In this document: positions 1-8,691 of the stretch, one piece after another
How the letters are laid out: each line of letters opens with the position of its first letter
How positions within the stretch are numbered: position 1 is the stretch's first letter
Source: Pseudomonadota bacterium
GTDB taxonomy: Bacteria > Desulfobacterota > Desulfovibrionia > Desulfovibrionales > Desulfovibrionaceae
NCBI GenBank assembly: GCA_023435825.1
Contig: JAEZMB010000005.1
Coordinates: 1-64,000 of the forward strand
DNA: 64,000 bases
Direction: 5' to 3'
Translations under genes and position numbers: made by a program
The notes under the pieces: generated by a model
Database searches by the model: none
Seen by the model: the letters and a program-made list of their open reading frames with translations, nothing else
Told to the model about the DNA's origin: nothing

Positions 1-145
1 TTTTTTTAAATAGGGGGGGCCCCCCCCCCACACCCCTCCTCCCCTAAAAACTTTCCACGGGAGGGTTAAGTGACTTGTGTTGTGCCTTTGAGGCTATACC
101 CCCGGCGGGGCACGGGTTCAAGGGTCGCGGGAGGCAAAAAAGGAC
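1..145. other. Low-complexity window edge
   Basis: The first ~60 bases are runs of T, G and C followed by C-rich sequence, unlike the balanced GC-rich intergenic DNA elsewhere in the window. No gene is visible here. It lies just downstream of the dnaB stop codon. Sequencing or assembly error at a contig end is the simplest reading. A short inverted repeat around the CCCCGGCGGGG stretch (about 101-111) might belong to a dnaB terminator, but no convincing U-tract follows on the minus strand. Confidence 0.5.
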
Positions 146-1600
146 TCAGCCCATGCCGAATTCGGACGGGGGCGGGATGTCGGAGAGGTTCTCGAAGGCC
201 GTGGATTCCTTGAGGAACAGCAACTTGACCATGCCCGTGGGACCGTTTCGCTGCTTGCCGATGATGACCTCGGCCACGTTGTCCTCGGGGGTGAGCTCTT
301 CCTTTTTCTTGTAGGCGGCGGCGCGGTAGAGAAAGATGATGACGTCGGCGTCCTGTTCGATAGCCCCGGATTCGCGCAGGTCGGACATCATGGGGCGCTT
401 GTCGGCGCGTTCCTCGACCTTGCGGTTGAGCTGCGACAGGGCCACCACCGGCACGTGCAGCTCCTTGGCCAGGGCTTTGAGGCTGCGGGAGATGTCGGAA
501 ATTTCCTGCTCGCGGGAATCAATGTGGCGCGAGGCGCGCATGAGCTGGAGGTAGTCCACCATGATGAGCCCCAGGCCGTGCTCGGCCTTGAGGCGGCGGC
601 AGCGGGCGCGCAGGTCCATGGTGGTGATGGCCGGGGTGTCGTCCACGAAAATGGGCGAGGCGGACAGATGGTTGGCCGCGTCGTAGAGCCGCGACCAGTC
701 CTCGTCATCGAGGCGCGCCCGGCGCAGCTTGGCCAGATCGACCTTGCCCCAGCAGCACAGCATGCGCTGCATGATCTGCTCCATGGACATTTCCAGCGAA
801 AAAACGGCCGTGGGAATGGCCGACATGGCGGCGGCGCGCATGGCCACGTTCATGGCAAAGGCGGTCTTGCCCATGGACGGGCGGCCGGCCACGATGATGA
901 GATCGGAGGGCTGGAGACCGGCGGTCATCTCGTCGAACTGGTAGTAGCCCGAGGCCACGCCGGTGACGAGTTCCTTGTTCTCCATGCGCTGTTCGATCTG
1001 CTCGAACACGTTGTGGATGATGTCCTTGGAGGACTTCAGCCCCTTGGTGGCCTTGGAGTCGGCGATGGAAAAGATGGCCTGTTCGGAGGCGTCCAGAAGC
1101 TGTTCGGTGGTCTGGGCCCCTTCGTAACAGCTGCTGATGATGTCCACGGCGGTGCTGATGAGCCGGCGCTGGACGGATTTTTCGCGAACGATCTCGGCGT
1201 GGTGCTGAGCGTTGGCGGCCGAGACCGTGGCCGAGGCCAGTTCGGCCAGATAGGCCGGGCCGCCGACCTCGTCGAGCTTGCCCGAGGCGCGCAGGGCTTC
1301 GGCCAGGGACACGAGGTCCACCGGGGCGTTGCGCCGGGCCAGATCGAGGATGGCCTGATAGATGAAGCGGTGGGCCGGGGAGTAGAAATCGTCCTCGCCG
1401 ATGACGTCGACGAGATTGAAAAGCGTGGCGTTTTTGAGGAGAATCCCCCCCAGAACCGACTGTTCGGCTTCGAGATTCTGGGGGGGAACTTTTCGCAGGA
1501 CGTCGGAAGAGACCCGCTCCAGGGCCTGCCCGGTCAGCGGTTCGCCGCTTCCCGAGCCGGCGGCTCTGGCGTTACGCGGTTTCTTCCGTGGAGTTTCCAT
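146..1600 (-). CDS. dnaB: Replicative DNA helicase DnaB
   Basis: Hexameric 5'-3' helicase that unwinds DNA ahead of the replisome and recruits primase. The protein (484 aa from this ATG) has the N-terminal DnaB domain beginning at VPPQNLEAEQSVLGG (about residue 38), then the RecA-like ATPase domain with Walker A GRPSMGKTA (about 239-247), the Walker B region GLIMVDYLQLM and the SQLNRKVEER motif. Length is normal for the family apart from a basic N-terminal extension of about 37 residues. The frame stays open to 1651, but that start would overlap rplI by 80 bases; ATG at 1600 still overlaps the rplI end by 29 bases, suggesting translational coupling. Last gene of the rpsF-rpsR-rplI-dnaB cluster. 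Confidence 0.95.
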   Translation of the reverse strand: METPRKKPRNARAAGSGSGEPLTGQALERVSSDVLRKVPPQNLEAEQSVLGGILLKNATLFNLVDVIGEDDFYSPAHRFIYQAILDLARRNAPVDLVSLAEALRASGKLDEVGGPAYLAELASATVSAANAQHHAEIVREKSVQRRLISTAVDIISSCYEGAQTTEQLLDASEQAIFSIADSKATKGLKSSKDIIHNVFEQIEQRMENKELVTGVASGYYQFDEMTAGLQPSDLIIVAGRPSMGKTAFAMNVAMRAAAMSAIPTAVFSLEMSMEQIMQRMLCCWGKVDLAKLRRARLDDEDWSRLYDAANHLSASPIFVDDTPAITTMDLRARCRRLKAEHGLGLIMVDYLQLMRASRHIDSREQEISDISRSLKALAKELHVPVVALSQLNRKVEERADKRPMMSDLRESGAIEQDADVIIFLYRAAAYKKKEELTPEDNVAEVIIGKQRNGPTGMVKLLFLKESTAFENLSDIPPPSEFGMG

Positions 1601-2105
1601 CGGCTTCGGCCTGGGCTTCGGCCACCGGAGCGGCTTCGGCGATTTCTTCATCCTCGGGGCCGCCCTGGCGCACCACCGAGACCTTCACGGAGCCGCGCAG
1701 CTCGGGCAGGAGCTTCACGGGAACATCATAGTGACCCAGCGACCGGATGGGCTCGGCCAGGACGATCTTCTTGCGGTCGATGTCGAAACCGAGTTCGGCC
1801 AGCTTGTCGGCGATGATGGCGGTGGTGACGGAGCCGTAAAGCTTGGCGCCTTCGCCCACGCGCACTTCGATGACGATGGCGATTTCAGCCAGGCGGTTGG
1901 CCAGGCCCTGGGCATCGGCGATCAGGGCGTCACGCTTGGCCTGGAGCTTCTTGCGCTCGTTTTCGAAACGGCGCAGGTTGGCCTCGGAGGCCAGCATGGC
2001 CAGGCCCTGGGGGATCAGATAGTTGCGGCCGTAGCCGGGCTTGACCGAGACTTTGTCGCCAAGACGGCCCAGATTTTCCACGTCCGCGCGCAAAATGAGT
2101 TCCAT
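1572..2105 (-). CDS. rplI: 50S ribosomal protein L9
   Basis: Large-subunit protein that binds 23S rRNA near the L1 stalk base. The N-terminal rRNA-binding domain (1-52) carries the L9 signature around VKPGYGRNYLIPQGLA; a long connecting helix and the C-terminal domain follow. At 177 aa it is longer than the usual ~150 because of an acidic Ala/Glu-rich tail after about residue 147, common in this bacterial group. It lies 12 bases after rpsR, and its end overlaps dnaB. Confidence 0.96.
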   Translation of the reverse strand: MELILRADVENLGRLGDKVSVKPGYGRNYLIPQGLAMLASEANLRRFENERKKLQAKRDALIADAQGLANRLAEIAIVIEVRVGEGAKLYGSVTTAIIADKLAELGFDIDRKKIVLAEPIRSLGHYDVPVKLLPELRGSVKVSVVRQGGPEDEEIAEAAPVAEAQAEADGNSTEETA

Positions 2106-2117
2106 GGCTTCCCTACC

Positions 2118-2375
2118 TTACATCTTCTTCAGGTGTTCGGCGCTGTGCGTGGCCGTGTAGTACAAGAGGGCCATCTGGCGGGCGCGCTTGATCTCAAGGG
2201 TCAGGCGACGCTGGCACTTGGCGCAGGTGCCGGTGATGCGCCGGGCGATGATCTTGCCGCGATCCGTGATGAAATCCTTCAGGATGTCCGGACGCTTGTA
2301 ATCAACGGGCAGGTTCTTGTTGGCGCAAAAACGGCAGAACTTCTTTTTCGGGGTGAACTTTTTCTTAAAGGCCAT
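2118..2375 (-). CDS. rpsR: 30S ribosomal protein S18
   Basis: Small-subunit protein that pairs with S6 on the 16S rRNA platform. The 85 aa protein has the S18 core ([16 protein letters not shown]...QRRL). It keeps two CxxC pairs, FCRFC near residues 13-17 and TCAKC near 50-54, so it is the C+ zinc-binding form rather than the zinc-free paralogue. That implies a zinc-replete ribosome type. It sits 2 bases downstream of rpsF, so the two are almost certainly co-translated. Confidence 0.96.
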   Translation of the reverse strand: MAFKKKFTPKKKFCRFCANKNLPVDYKRPDILKDFITDRGKIIARRITGTCAKCQRRLTLEIKRARQMALLYYTATHSAEHLKKM

Positions 2376-2377
2376 GG

Positions 2378-2686
2378 CTAGGCTCCCTCAGGCACGTATT
2401 TGTCGGCAAGCTTGACGGTGATGAACTTCATGACGCCGTCGGTGATCCGCACAATGCGTTCGAATTCGGCGATGGCCGTGGCCGGGGCGGCGAATTCGAA
2501 ACGGGTGTAGTGGCCGCGGGTCTTTTTCTGCACCGGATAGGCCAGATCCTTCATGCCCCACTCGTCAACGCTGAGCATGGTGGTTCCCTGGCGCTCGAGA
2601 ACACCCTTGAGGTTCTCGACGATCTCCTGCCGATTGTCCGTCGCCAGCTCCGGGGAGAGCAGCAACAAGGCTTCGTACTTCCGCAT
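2378..2686 (-). CDS. rpsF: 30S ribosomal protein S6
   Basis: Small-subunit platform protein, partner of S18. The 102 aa sequence has the family start [14 protein letters not shown] and the hallmark segment [14 protein letters not shown]. It is first in the rpsF-rpsR-rplI-dnaB operon. An AGGAGG-type ribosome-binding site lies immediately upstream on the minus strand (complement of the cctcctttt at about 2691-2699). Many bacterial S6:S18 operons are autoregulated through the leader RNA; no such fold was worked out here. Confidence 0.96.
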   Translation of the reverse strand: MRKYEALLLLSPELATDNRQEIVENLKGVLERQGTTMLSVDEWGMKDLAYPVQKKTRGHYTRFEFAAPATAIAEFERIVRITDGVMKFITVKLADKYVPEGA

Positions 2687-2757
2687 GGTTCCTCCTTTTG
2701 GTCCATGGCCCTTCCTCCGGGACGGCTGTCCTCCGGGAAGAGCAAGGCGAAGGGGAG

Positions 2758-2786
2758 TCGTTAGTCGCCCACCCCGCTTTTGTCAA
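2758..2786 (-). promoter_or_regulatory. Sigma70-type promoter of the rpsF operon
   Basis: On the minus strand a perfect -35 TTGACA (2786-2781) is followed after exactly 17 bases by TAACGA (2763-2758), a fair -10 match. It is about 70 bases upstream of the rpsF start, so the transcript would have a leader long enough for S6:S18 feedback. Confidence 0.65.
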
Positions 2787-2926
2787 GCCCCAGACGCGAG
2801 GATAACGGCCGCGACGCCGCCCGGCCTGGCCCCAGGAAACGCCGTCTTGCCAAGGCGACCGGCCCCGTCTACATAAGCGCACGGCGCAAGCGCGCCAAGC
2901 GCCCTTTCCGGGCGGCCGAGGTAGCC

Positions 2927-4942
2927 ATGCGCATCCGCGCCAAACTGCTCATCATCCTGCTTGCCCTGGTGCTGCCGCCGCTGGTCGCCGTCAGCTACTA
3001 CGCCCTGCGCGAAGCCCGGCTTCTCGGCGACGAGCTGGCAACCCGGGCCGCCCAGTCCTTCAAGCACGCCGCCGAGGCCGAACTGGCGCTCATGGTGGAC
3101 CTCATCGGCGAGGACGTGGGCGACAACCGGCTGCTGCTCGAACTGGCCCAGTCCATGCTCGCCACGGACGCGGCCCGCATGTTGGAATCCCCGCCCCAGC
3201 CCCCCGAACCGGGGCTGACGCCATCCCTGAGCGCCCCGCCCGAAACCGGCGAAACCCAACTCCGGGCGTCCGGCGCGCCCCTGCTCCGTCTGGCCCCGAC
3301 ATTCGCCACCCTGCAGGCCCGTCTGGCCGACAACCTGCTGTGGGCCTACATCGCCCTGCCGGACGGGGTCATGGCCACGGCTCCGAGCCATGGCCCCATG
3401 CCGGCCGGCTACGACGCCCGCACCCGGCCCTGGTTCCAAGCGGCCCTAAACGCCGGACACCCGGTCTGGACCATCCTCGTCGATGCCGCCACGGGACGTT
3501 TGACGGCCACGGTTTCCGGCCCGGTTCGCGGCCGCGACGGCAGGATTCTCGCCGTGGCCGGCATCGACGCGCCCCTGGAAGCCATGCTGCCGGAAAGCGA
3601 CTTGTCGCGCCGCTGGGGGGACGGGGTGCGGGCCTCCTTCGTGCGCCTGGAGGCGGGACGGCTGGAGCTCATCGGCAACCGCGACTTCCTGGACCCGGCG
3701 CTGGGTTGGAAAACGCCGATGACGCCCACGCCGCTGGCCATCGACAACGCCGACGGCCAGGCCGCCTTGCTCCAGGCCATGGAGCGCCGCCAGGCGGCGT
3801 TGGTGGAGTTGTCCATCGGCGGCGAGGAATTCTTCGCCGCCCTGCGCCCTTTTACCGAGGCCCCGGCCGGGCTGCTCGTGCTGGTGCCCCGGCAGGCCGT
3901 GCTGCATCAGGCCGATTCGGCCGAGTCGGCCATCCTGGAGCGCACCCAGGCCATGATGGCCGTGGTGGCGGGCATCACGCTGCTTGGCGTCGGCGCGGCG
4001 GTGGTGCTGGCCTTTTTCGGGTCCAGAGCCGTGACCCGGCCGCTGACCGGGCTGACCGTGGCGGCCGGCAAGCTGGCCGAGGGCGATCTCGACGCCCGGG
4101 CTCCGGCCGGCGGACGCGACGAACTGGGGCAGCTCGCGGCGGCGTTCAATGCCATGGCCCCCAAGCTGGCCGAGCGGATGCGGCTCAAGCAGGACATGCT
4201 CTTGGCCAAGGAAGTGCAGCAAAACCTGCTGCCCAAGGCCCCGCCCCATCTGCCTGGGCTGGACATGGCCGGGGCGACGATTTTTTGCGACGAGACCGGC
4301 GGCGACTATTTCGATTACCTCGCCTTTGCCGAAACGCCCCATGGCGGCTGCGACGTCATCGTGGGCGACGCCACCGGGCATGGCATCGCGGCGGCGTTGT
4401 TCATGGCCACGGGCCGGGCGCTGTTGCGCGGCGGACAGGGCGTGGGCTGCGGCCCGGCGGCCCTGCTCACCCTGGCCAACGTGCTGCTGTGCCAGGATAC
4501 GGCCGATTCCGGGCGCTTCATCACGCTCTACTGCCTGCGTCTGGAAGGCGGGGGCCTGGCCCCGTGCGGCCGGCTGACCTGGGCCCGGGCCGGCCACGAT
4601 CCGGCCATGGTCTACGACCCGGCCAGCGATGAGTTCATCGAACTGCTCGGCCCTGGCCTGCCCCTTGGCGTTGTGCCGGACCACGTCTACGCCGAGCAGA
4701 GCTGTTCGGGCCTGACTCCGGGGCAGGTGCTGCTCCTGGGCACCGACGGCATCTGGGAGGCCCGCGACACCGGGGACGCCATGTACGGCAAGGACCGCCT
4801 GCGCGCGGTGGTGCGACGCCATGCCGGCGGCACGGCGGCCGAGCTGGTGGCGGCCATCCATGCCGACGTGGCCGCTTTCCAGGCCGGCGCGCCCCGTGAC
4901 GACGACATCACCGTGGTCGTCATCAAAGCCCTCCCCATCTGA
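2927..4942 (+). CDS. Membrane-bound PP2C/SpoIIE-type phosphatase with HAMP domain
   Basis: Likely signalling phosphatase of the RsbU/SpoIIE kind, acting on a phosphorylated anti-anti-sigma or similar partner. The 671 aa protein has a first membrane helix (about 7-27), a ~310 residue extracytoplasmic sensor region with Cache-like features (TRPWFQAAL), a second helix (about 343-366), a HAMP linker, the linker motif KEVQQNLLPKAPP, and a C-terminal phosphatase domain. Metal-binding aspartates are visible in GGDYFDY, GDATGHGIAAALFM, LGTDGIWEARD and DDITVVV. The ATG at 2927 is preferred over upstream in-frame starts because GAGG lies about 7 bases before it and the membrane helix then begins at the N-terminus. 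No STAS-domain partner or serine kinase is adjacent. Confidence 0.88.
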   Translation: MRIRAKLLIILLALVLPPLVAVSYYALREARLLGDELATRAAQSFKHAAEAELALMVDLIGEDVGDNRLLLELAQSMLATDAARMLESPPQPPEPGLTPSLSAPPETGETQLRASGAPLLRLAPTFATLQARLADNLLWAYIALPDGVMATAPSHGPMPAGYDARTRPWFQAALNAGHPVWTILVDAATGRLTATVSGPVRGRDGRILAVAGIDAPLEAMLPESDLSRRWGDGVRASFVRLEAGRLELIGNRDFLDPALGWKTPMTPTPLAIDNADGQAALLQAMERRQAALVELSIGGEEFFAALRPFTEAPAGLLVLVPRQAVLHQADSAESAILERTQAMMAVVAGITLLGVGAAVVLAFFGSRAVTRPLTGLTVAAGKLAEGDLDARAPAGGRDELGQLAAAFNAMAPKLAERMRLKQDMLLAKEVQQNLLPKAPPHLPGLDMAGATIFCDETGGDYFDYLAFAETPHGGCDVIVGDATGHGIAAALFMATGRALLRGGQGVGCGPAALLTLANVLLCQDTADSGRFITLYCLRLEGGGLAPCGRLTWARAGHDPAMVYDPASDEFIELLGPGLPLGVVPDHVYAEQSCSGLTPGQVLLLGTDGIWEARDTGDAMYGKDRLRAVVRRHAGGTAAELVAAIHADVAAFQAGAPRDDDITVVVIKALPI

Positions 4943-4974
4943 CCGGCCTAGCCCCCTCCCCCATGTCGGGAGGT

Positions 4975-4999
4975 CCAGGAGGGGCTGAGCCCCTCCTGG
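4975..4999. terminator. Hairpin between convergent phosphatase and nitroreductase genes
   Basis: CCAGGAGGGGC-TGA-GCCCCTCCTGG forms an 11-bp perfect stem. On the plus strand it is followed by a pyrimidine-rich tract (ctcttcctctttctctttac), so termination of the phosphatase transcript is plausible, though the U-run is interrupted. Confidence 0.5.
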
Positions 5000-5040
5000 C
5001 CGCCGGAGGCCTCTTCCTCTTTCTCTTTACTTACAAAAAC

Positions 5041-5823
5041 TTACAACCACCGCGCCCGCACCGCGTTGCGGGGCGGCACGGCGGCGTAGCGCAGGGCCGG
5101 GTAGCCGAGCATGAGTCCGCCTTCGATGACGCAGCCTTGGGGGATGCCCAGGGTCTTGGCCAGGGCGGCGTCGTTGCGGGCGGCCCGCACGAGGAGTCCG
5201 GCCCAGCAGGTTCCCAGGCCCCGGGCCACGGCGGCCAGTTCCATGAAGGTGAGCGCGATGCCGCAGTCGGCCGCGCCGTAGGGGGCGTCGGCCGGGGCAT
5301 AGGCCACGGCCAGGGCCGGCGCGCCGCGCAGGAAGGCGTCGCGGCCTTCGTTCCACATGGCCGAATACTTGGGCCGGGTGCCGGCGGCGGCGAAATACGC
5401 GGCGTTCATGGCCGCCAGTTCATGGACCTTGGCCGGGTCCACGGTGACGCACCAGCCCACTTCCTGGGCGTTGGAGGCGGTCGGGGCGAAGCGGGCCACG
5501 TCGAGGAGCGCTTCCATGGTTTCCCGGGCCACGGGCGTATTCTTATAGGCCCGAATGGACCGGCGGCCGCGCAACATGCCGTCCACGATCTCGGGCTCGG
5601 GCCAGTGGCGCAGGACTTTGGTCATGGCGGCCGGATCGATCCGGCTGATGGTCAGGGCGGACTTGGGGCACACGGCCACGCAGTGGCCGCAGGCGATGCA
5701 CAGTTTTTCCTCGACGACCACGGGCCGGCCATCGACGCCGGCCTCCAGGCAGCCGCTCGGGCAGACGGCGGCGCACAGGCCGTCGGCGTTGCACCGCTCG
5801 TTATCCAGGGTCAAAAATGCCAT
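5041..5823 (-). CDS. Ferredoxin-nitroreductase fusion protein
   Basis: Probable FMN-dependent nitroreductase-family oxidoreductase fed by its own 2[4Fe-4S] ferredoxin domain. Residues 11-25 hold C-x5-C-x3-C-x3-C and residues 42-52 the classical CIACGHCVAVCP motif. The nitroreductase domain follows, with the FMN-binding segment RGRRSIRAY near residue 85 and the late AxGLGTCW motif. The start is set by GGAGG 7 bases upstream of ATG 5823. Total 260 aa, usual for this fusion, which is frequent in strict anaerobes. Substrate unknown. A divergent paralogue lies immediately upstream on the same strand. Confidence 0.88.
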   Translation of the reverse strand: MAFLTLDNERCNADGLCAAVCPSGCLEAGVDGRPVVVEEKLCIACGHCVAVCPKSALTISRIDPAAMTKVLRHWPEPEIVDGMLRGRRSIRAYKNTPVARETMEALLDVARFAPTASNAQEVGWCVTVDPAKVHELAAMNAAYFAAAGTRPKYSAMWNEGRDAFLRGAPALAVAYAPADAPYGAADCGIALTFMELAAVARGLGTCWAGLLVRAARNDAALAKTLGIPQGCVIEGGLMLGYPALRYAAVPPRNAVRARWL

Positions 5824-6142
5824 GGCAAACCTCCAGGGAAGCGCCCGCCAGGTCGGCGCAGCGCCAGGATGGAGCCAGGGTATGCCCCTTGGGCGGTTTT
5901 GCAAGCAGGCACGGAAAAGTTGCGTGATACCCCGCAGGAAACCGGCAGACGTTCCCGGGAGGCAGCCGAGGCGACAACGATTGTCGCGGCCTACGCCAGA
6001 ATGGGCGCGGCCGCGACGGCCGTCGGCTTCCCGGAGGGGTGGGTGCGCGAAGTCGGGCTTCGCGGCTGGGGCGTGCCTTTGGGAGACAAGCGCCACGCCG
6101 CCAGTCTGAACCGCGCCGGGCCGCCCAGGGCCAAAAGAGCAG
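5824..6142. other. 319-bp intergenic stretch with no visible gene
   Basis: It separates the two nitroreductase-family genes, which both run leftward. No convincing coding frame, repeat copy or clear terminator was found. GC content resembles coding DNA, so a decayed segment of duplicated gene cannot be excluded. Confidence 0.4.
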
Positions 6143-6871
6143 TTACAGCCAGATCATGCGCACGGCCTTGGCCTGGGCGGCCTGCTGCTCCAGTAGCGGT
6201 TGGCCGAGGACCAGGGCGGCGTGGACCAGGTGTCCCTGGGGCATGGACAGGGCAGCGGCCAGGGCCGGATCGACGGCGGCGGCCTGAACCAGCGCGCCGA
6301 CGCAGCACGTGCCGAGGCCAGCCGAGGCGGCGGCCCATTCCAACCGGGCCATGGCCTCCCGGCAGGCGGCGGCGGCCAGGGAGTCGCCGGCCGGACCGTG
6401 GACCACGGCCAGATGCGGCGCGCCGTGCAGGGTCAACTGGCGCACGTCGGCGGACGGATTCGGCCCGTCGAGGAGCGCGCCTTCCCGGCGCATCCAGGCG
6501 GCCAACAAACCGGCCAGACGGTCCATGGCGGCCGGGGATTCGACCATGACGAAACGCGCCCGGCCGTGGAGATCGTTCGCGGCGGCCGTGGCCACGAGTT
6601 GCCGCAACAGCGCCATGGAAACGCCCTTGGCCACATAACGGCGGGCGGCCTGGCGGGCTTTGATGAAGGCGGCCTGCTCCTGGCCGACGATCTTGCCCTG
6701 GCCCCCGACGCACCAAGTGGACGCGGCGCGTGGCCGATCCTGCCCAGCAGACGACGCATCCCGGGCATCTTGCGTGTTGCCGGAGCCGACAGTGTTGTCG
6801 TAAAAAGGAACTCCCCGGATGTACATGGCAGGTTTTTGCGTAGACTGACCGGCGGCTGGCGTAAGGGACAT
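6143..6871 (-). CDS. Divergent nitroreductase-family protein lacking ferredoxin and FMN signature
   Basis: 242 aa protein whose second half aligns by eye with the neighbouring ferredoxin-nitroreductase: AGLGTCCVGALVQAA against RGLGTCWAGLLVRAA, then M/IPQG and a closing M/ARxWL. The RRSIR-type FMN-phosphate motif is replaced by a segment reading RQAARRYV, and the N-terminal ferredoxin is missing. In its place are about 60 residues of unrecognised sequence. The start has AGGAG 8 bases upstream. It may be a repurposed flavoprotein or a non-catalytic paralogue; loss of function without a frameshift is also possible. Confidence 0.7.
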   Translation of the reverse strand: MSLTPAAGQSTQKPAMYIRGVPFYDNTVGSGNTQDARDASSAGQDRPRAASTWCVGGQGKIVGQEQAAFIKARQAARRYVAKGVSMALLRQLVATAAANDLHGRARFVMVESPAAMDRLAGLLAAWMRREGALLDGPNPSADVRQLTLHGAPHLAVVHGPAGDSLAAAACREAMARLEWAAASAGLGTCCVGALVQAAAVDPALAAALSMPQGHLVHAALVLGQPLLEQQAAQAKAVRMIWL

Positions 6872-7053
6872 GGCGTTTCTCCTGGTTCAGAGGATTCAGG
6901 CCATGCTGTACAGACTCCGCACCAGTCCCACAATACGTCGTTTTTAGTCAGAAACGTGATCCGTTTCCTTTTGTCTGCCGGTATAACGGGTTTTTTCCTT
7001 GAATTTCTTTTTTTGCCGACGTATGTTTAACACAACATTTTCGGGGAGGCTTC

Positions 7054-7455
7054 ATGCGGGCTCTGGTAGTGGATGACGATCCGGCCAGCCGGCAAGTGCT
7101 GGCGGCGCATCTGGGCGGCTTGGCCGAGTGCGTGCTGTGCGAATCGGGCGCTTCGGCCGTGTCGGCCGTGGCCGAGGCCATTGTCGAGGGCAACCCCTTT
7201 GACGTGGTCTTTCTCGACATCATCATGCCCCACATGGACGGCCACGAGACCCTGGCCCAGATCCGCGAAACCGAGGAAACCGCCTGTCTGCCGCCTGCCG
7301 ACCGGGCCAAGGCCGTCATGGTCACCTCCATGGACGATGAGGCCAACACCCTAAACGCCCTGTTCGACGGCCAGGTCGCGGCCTATCTCATCAAGCCGGC
7401 CAACCGTTCCCAACTCCTGGACAAGCTCTCCATTCTCGGCCTGTTGCCGTCCTGA
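7054..7455 (+). CDS. Single-domain response regulator (CheY-like receiver)
   Basis: Phospho-receiver protein of 133 aa with no output domain. Acidic pocket residues are in LVVDDDP, the phosphoacceptor Asp in FLDIIMP, the conserved Thr/Ser in VMVTSMDD and the Lys in LIKPANR. A strong GGGGAGG site precedes the ATG. No histidine kinase is adjacent. Such stand-alone receivers work in chemotaxis or phosphorelays; the window contains two chemoreceptors but no Che signalling genes, so its partner lies elsewhere. Confidence 0.9.
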   Translation: MRALVVDDDPASRQVLAAHLGGLAECVLCESGASAVSAVAEAIVEGNPFDVVFLDIIMPHMDGHETLAQIRETEETACLPPADRAKAVMVTSMDDEANTLNALFDGQVAAYLIKPANRSQLLDKLSILGLLPS

Positions 7456-7571
7456 CGGCTGTCCCAGGGAGCCTCGCCTTCCGCCGCCCCCCAGGGACGC
7501 CTCGCCTTCCATCGCCGCCAGCGACGGCCAAGGGCTTCGCCTTGGGCGGCCACGGCGTTCCTCTGTGCCTC
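7456..7571. repeat. Short tandem duplication downstream of the receiver gene
   Basis: Two near-identical segments, each with CCAGGGA followed by CCTCGCCTTCC (about 7466-7482 and 7492-7510), are followed by an inverted repeat CCAAGG-gcttcg-CCTTGG. There is no poly-U run. It may be a weak terminator or decayed repeat DNA. Confidence 0.35.
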
Positions 7572-7674
7572 GTGTCGCGTCCACGCGCAACGCCTCCGGC
7601 CCTGTGCGGACTGCAGGCCAAGCCTACTGTTATTTTCGTAATGCTGCGATCGGCTTTTCAAGAGGCCCGACGCG
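7572..7674. repeat. Diverged copy of the ~100-bp intergenic repeat (copy 1)
   Basis: It begins GTGTCGCGTCCACG and ends with TTTTCAAGAGGCCCGACGCG. Read on the minus strand it shares the order of landmarks seen in better copies: an AAATAACAGTAG block, a CTGCAG block and a terminal GTGGACGCGACAC. The interior is much diverged. Confidence 0.5.
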
Positions 7675-7777
7675 TGGCCGCACCGTGACGCCGTCTCCCG
7701 GGTTGTGCAGGCCCAGGCGTTTGCCGCAGTGTGGCCCAGGCCCCTCAGGTTTTCAGGAATCTTCCCGGACGGCCGAC

Positions 7778-7813
7778 AAAAAACGCCCGACAGGACCGTG
7801 GTCCCGCCGGGCG
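7778..7813 (-). terminator. Rho-independent terminator of hflKC
   Basis: On the minus strand CGCCCGGCGGGAC-CACG-GTCCTGTCGGGCG forms a 13-bp stem (two G-U pairs), followed by TTTTTT. It lies about 30 bases after the hflC stop. Confidence 0.8.
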
Positions 7814-7842
7814 CGATGGTTCGTTTGGCCGCCGCTTGGCGA

Positions 7843-8691
7843 TCAGCGCAGGTACTTGAGGAAAGGGCTGTCCGGCGTCAAGAAGAGCCGGCTGTTCTTG
7901 GCGAAGGCCTTGTTGTAGGCTTCCAGACTGCGGGTGAAACCGAAAAAGTCCGGAGCCTTGCTCACGGCCTCGGCCCACACGGCGGCGGCTTCGGCGTCGC
8001 CCTGGCCGCGCAGCACCTCGGCCTGGCGCTCGGCTTCGGCCAGCAGCACGGCCCGTTCCTTGTCGGCGCCCGACTTGATCTTCTCCATCTCTTCCCAGCC
8101 CTCGGACCGGTAGAGCTTGGCCTGGCGCTCGCGCTCGGCCTGCATCCGCCCGTAGATGGCCTGGGCGTTTTCCGGCGGCAGATCGGTGCGCTTGATGCGC
8201 ACGTCCACCACTTCGATGCCGTACGGCGACAGCAGCCGCGAGGACTTGGTGGTCACCTCGCCCATGATGACGTCGCGCTTGGTGGAAACGACGTCGAGCA
8301 GCGTATACTGGCCCAGGGCCACGCGCAGCTCGGCGTAGATGATGTCGTCCAGGCGGGCCGTGGCCCGGGACAGGGTGCGCAGGGTCCGGTAGAACTGCAA
8401 GGGGTCGGTGATGCGCCAGCGGGCGTAGTTGTCGACCACCAGGTTCTTCTTGTCCAGGGTCAGCACTTCGGCCGTCTTGGCGTCGTATTCCATGAGCCGG
8501 GCGTCGAAGTAGACCACGTTTTGCACAAAGGGCAGCTTGAAATGCAGGCCCGGCTTGATGGGGCCGTCCACGGGCTTGCCGAGCTGCAGCACGATGGCCG
8601 TCTCGGTCTGGTCCACCACGTAGATGGACTGGGAAACGGCCACGGCCACGAGAAAGGCGACCACAATCCCGATGACAAGCGACGTTTTCAC
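7843..8691 (-). CDS. hflC: HflC, SPFH/band-7 regulator of FtsH
   Basis: Membrane-anchored prohibitin-like protein that with HflK surrounds and modulates the FtsH protease. The 282 aa protein has an N-terminal helix (about 3-20) followed by the band-7 domain (YVVDQTETAIVLQLGK) and a coiled-coil rich in Glu/Ala (RERQAKLYRSEGWEEMEK). The start is GTG at 8691, overlapping the hflK stop as GTGA, so the two are translationally coupled. Length fits the family. The C-terminal part keeps the FGFTRSLEAY segment seen in HflC. Confidence 0.93.
   Translation of the reverse strand: MKTSLVIGIVVAFLVAVAVSQSIYVVDQTETAIVLQLGKPVDGPIKPGLHFKLPFVQNVVYFDARLMEYDAKTAEVLTLDKKNLVVDNYARWRITDPLQFYRTLRTLSRATARLDDIIYAELRVALGQYTLLDVVSTKRDVIMGEVTTKSSRLLSPYGIEVVDVRIKRTDLPPENAQAIYGRMQAERERQAKLYRSEGWEEMEKIKSGADKERAVLLAEAERQAEVLRGQGDAEAAAVWAEAVSKAPDFFGFTRSLEAYNKAFAKNSRLFLTPDSPFLKYLR

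Noticed and set aside
455..1816. 453-aa plus-strand frame opposite dnaB/rplI, and many similar long antisense frames
   Set aside because: High GC content keeps antisense frames open. The translations are Gly/His/Arg-rich with no domain, and the opposite strand carries a clearly conserved gene.
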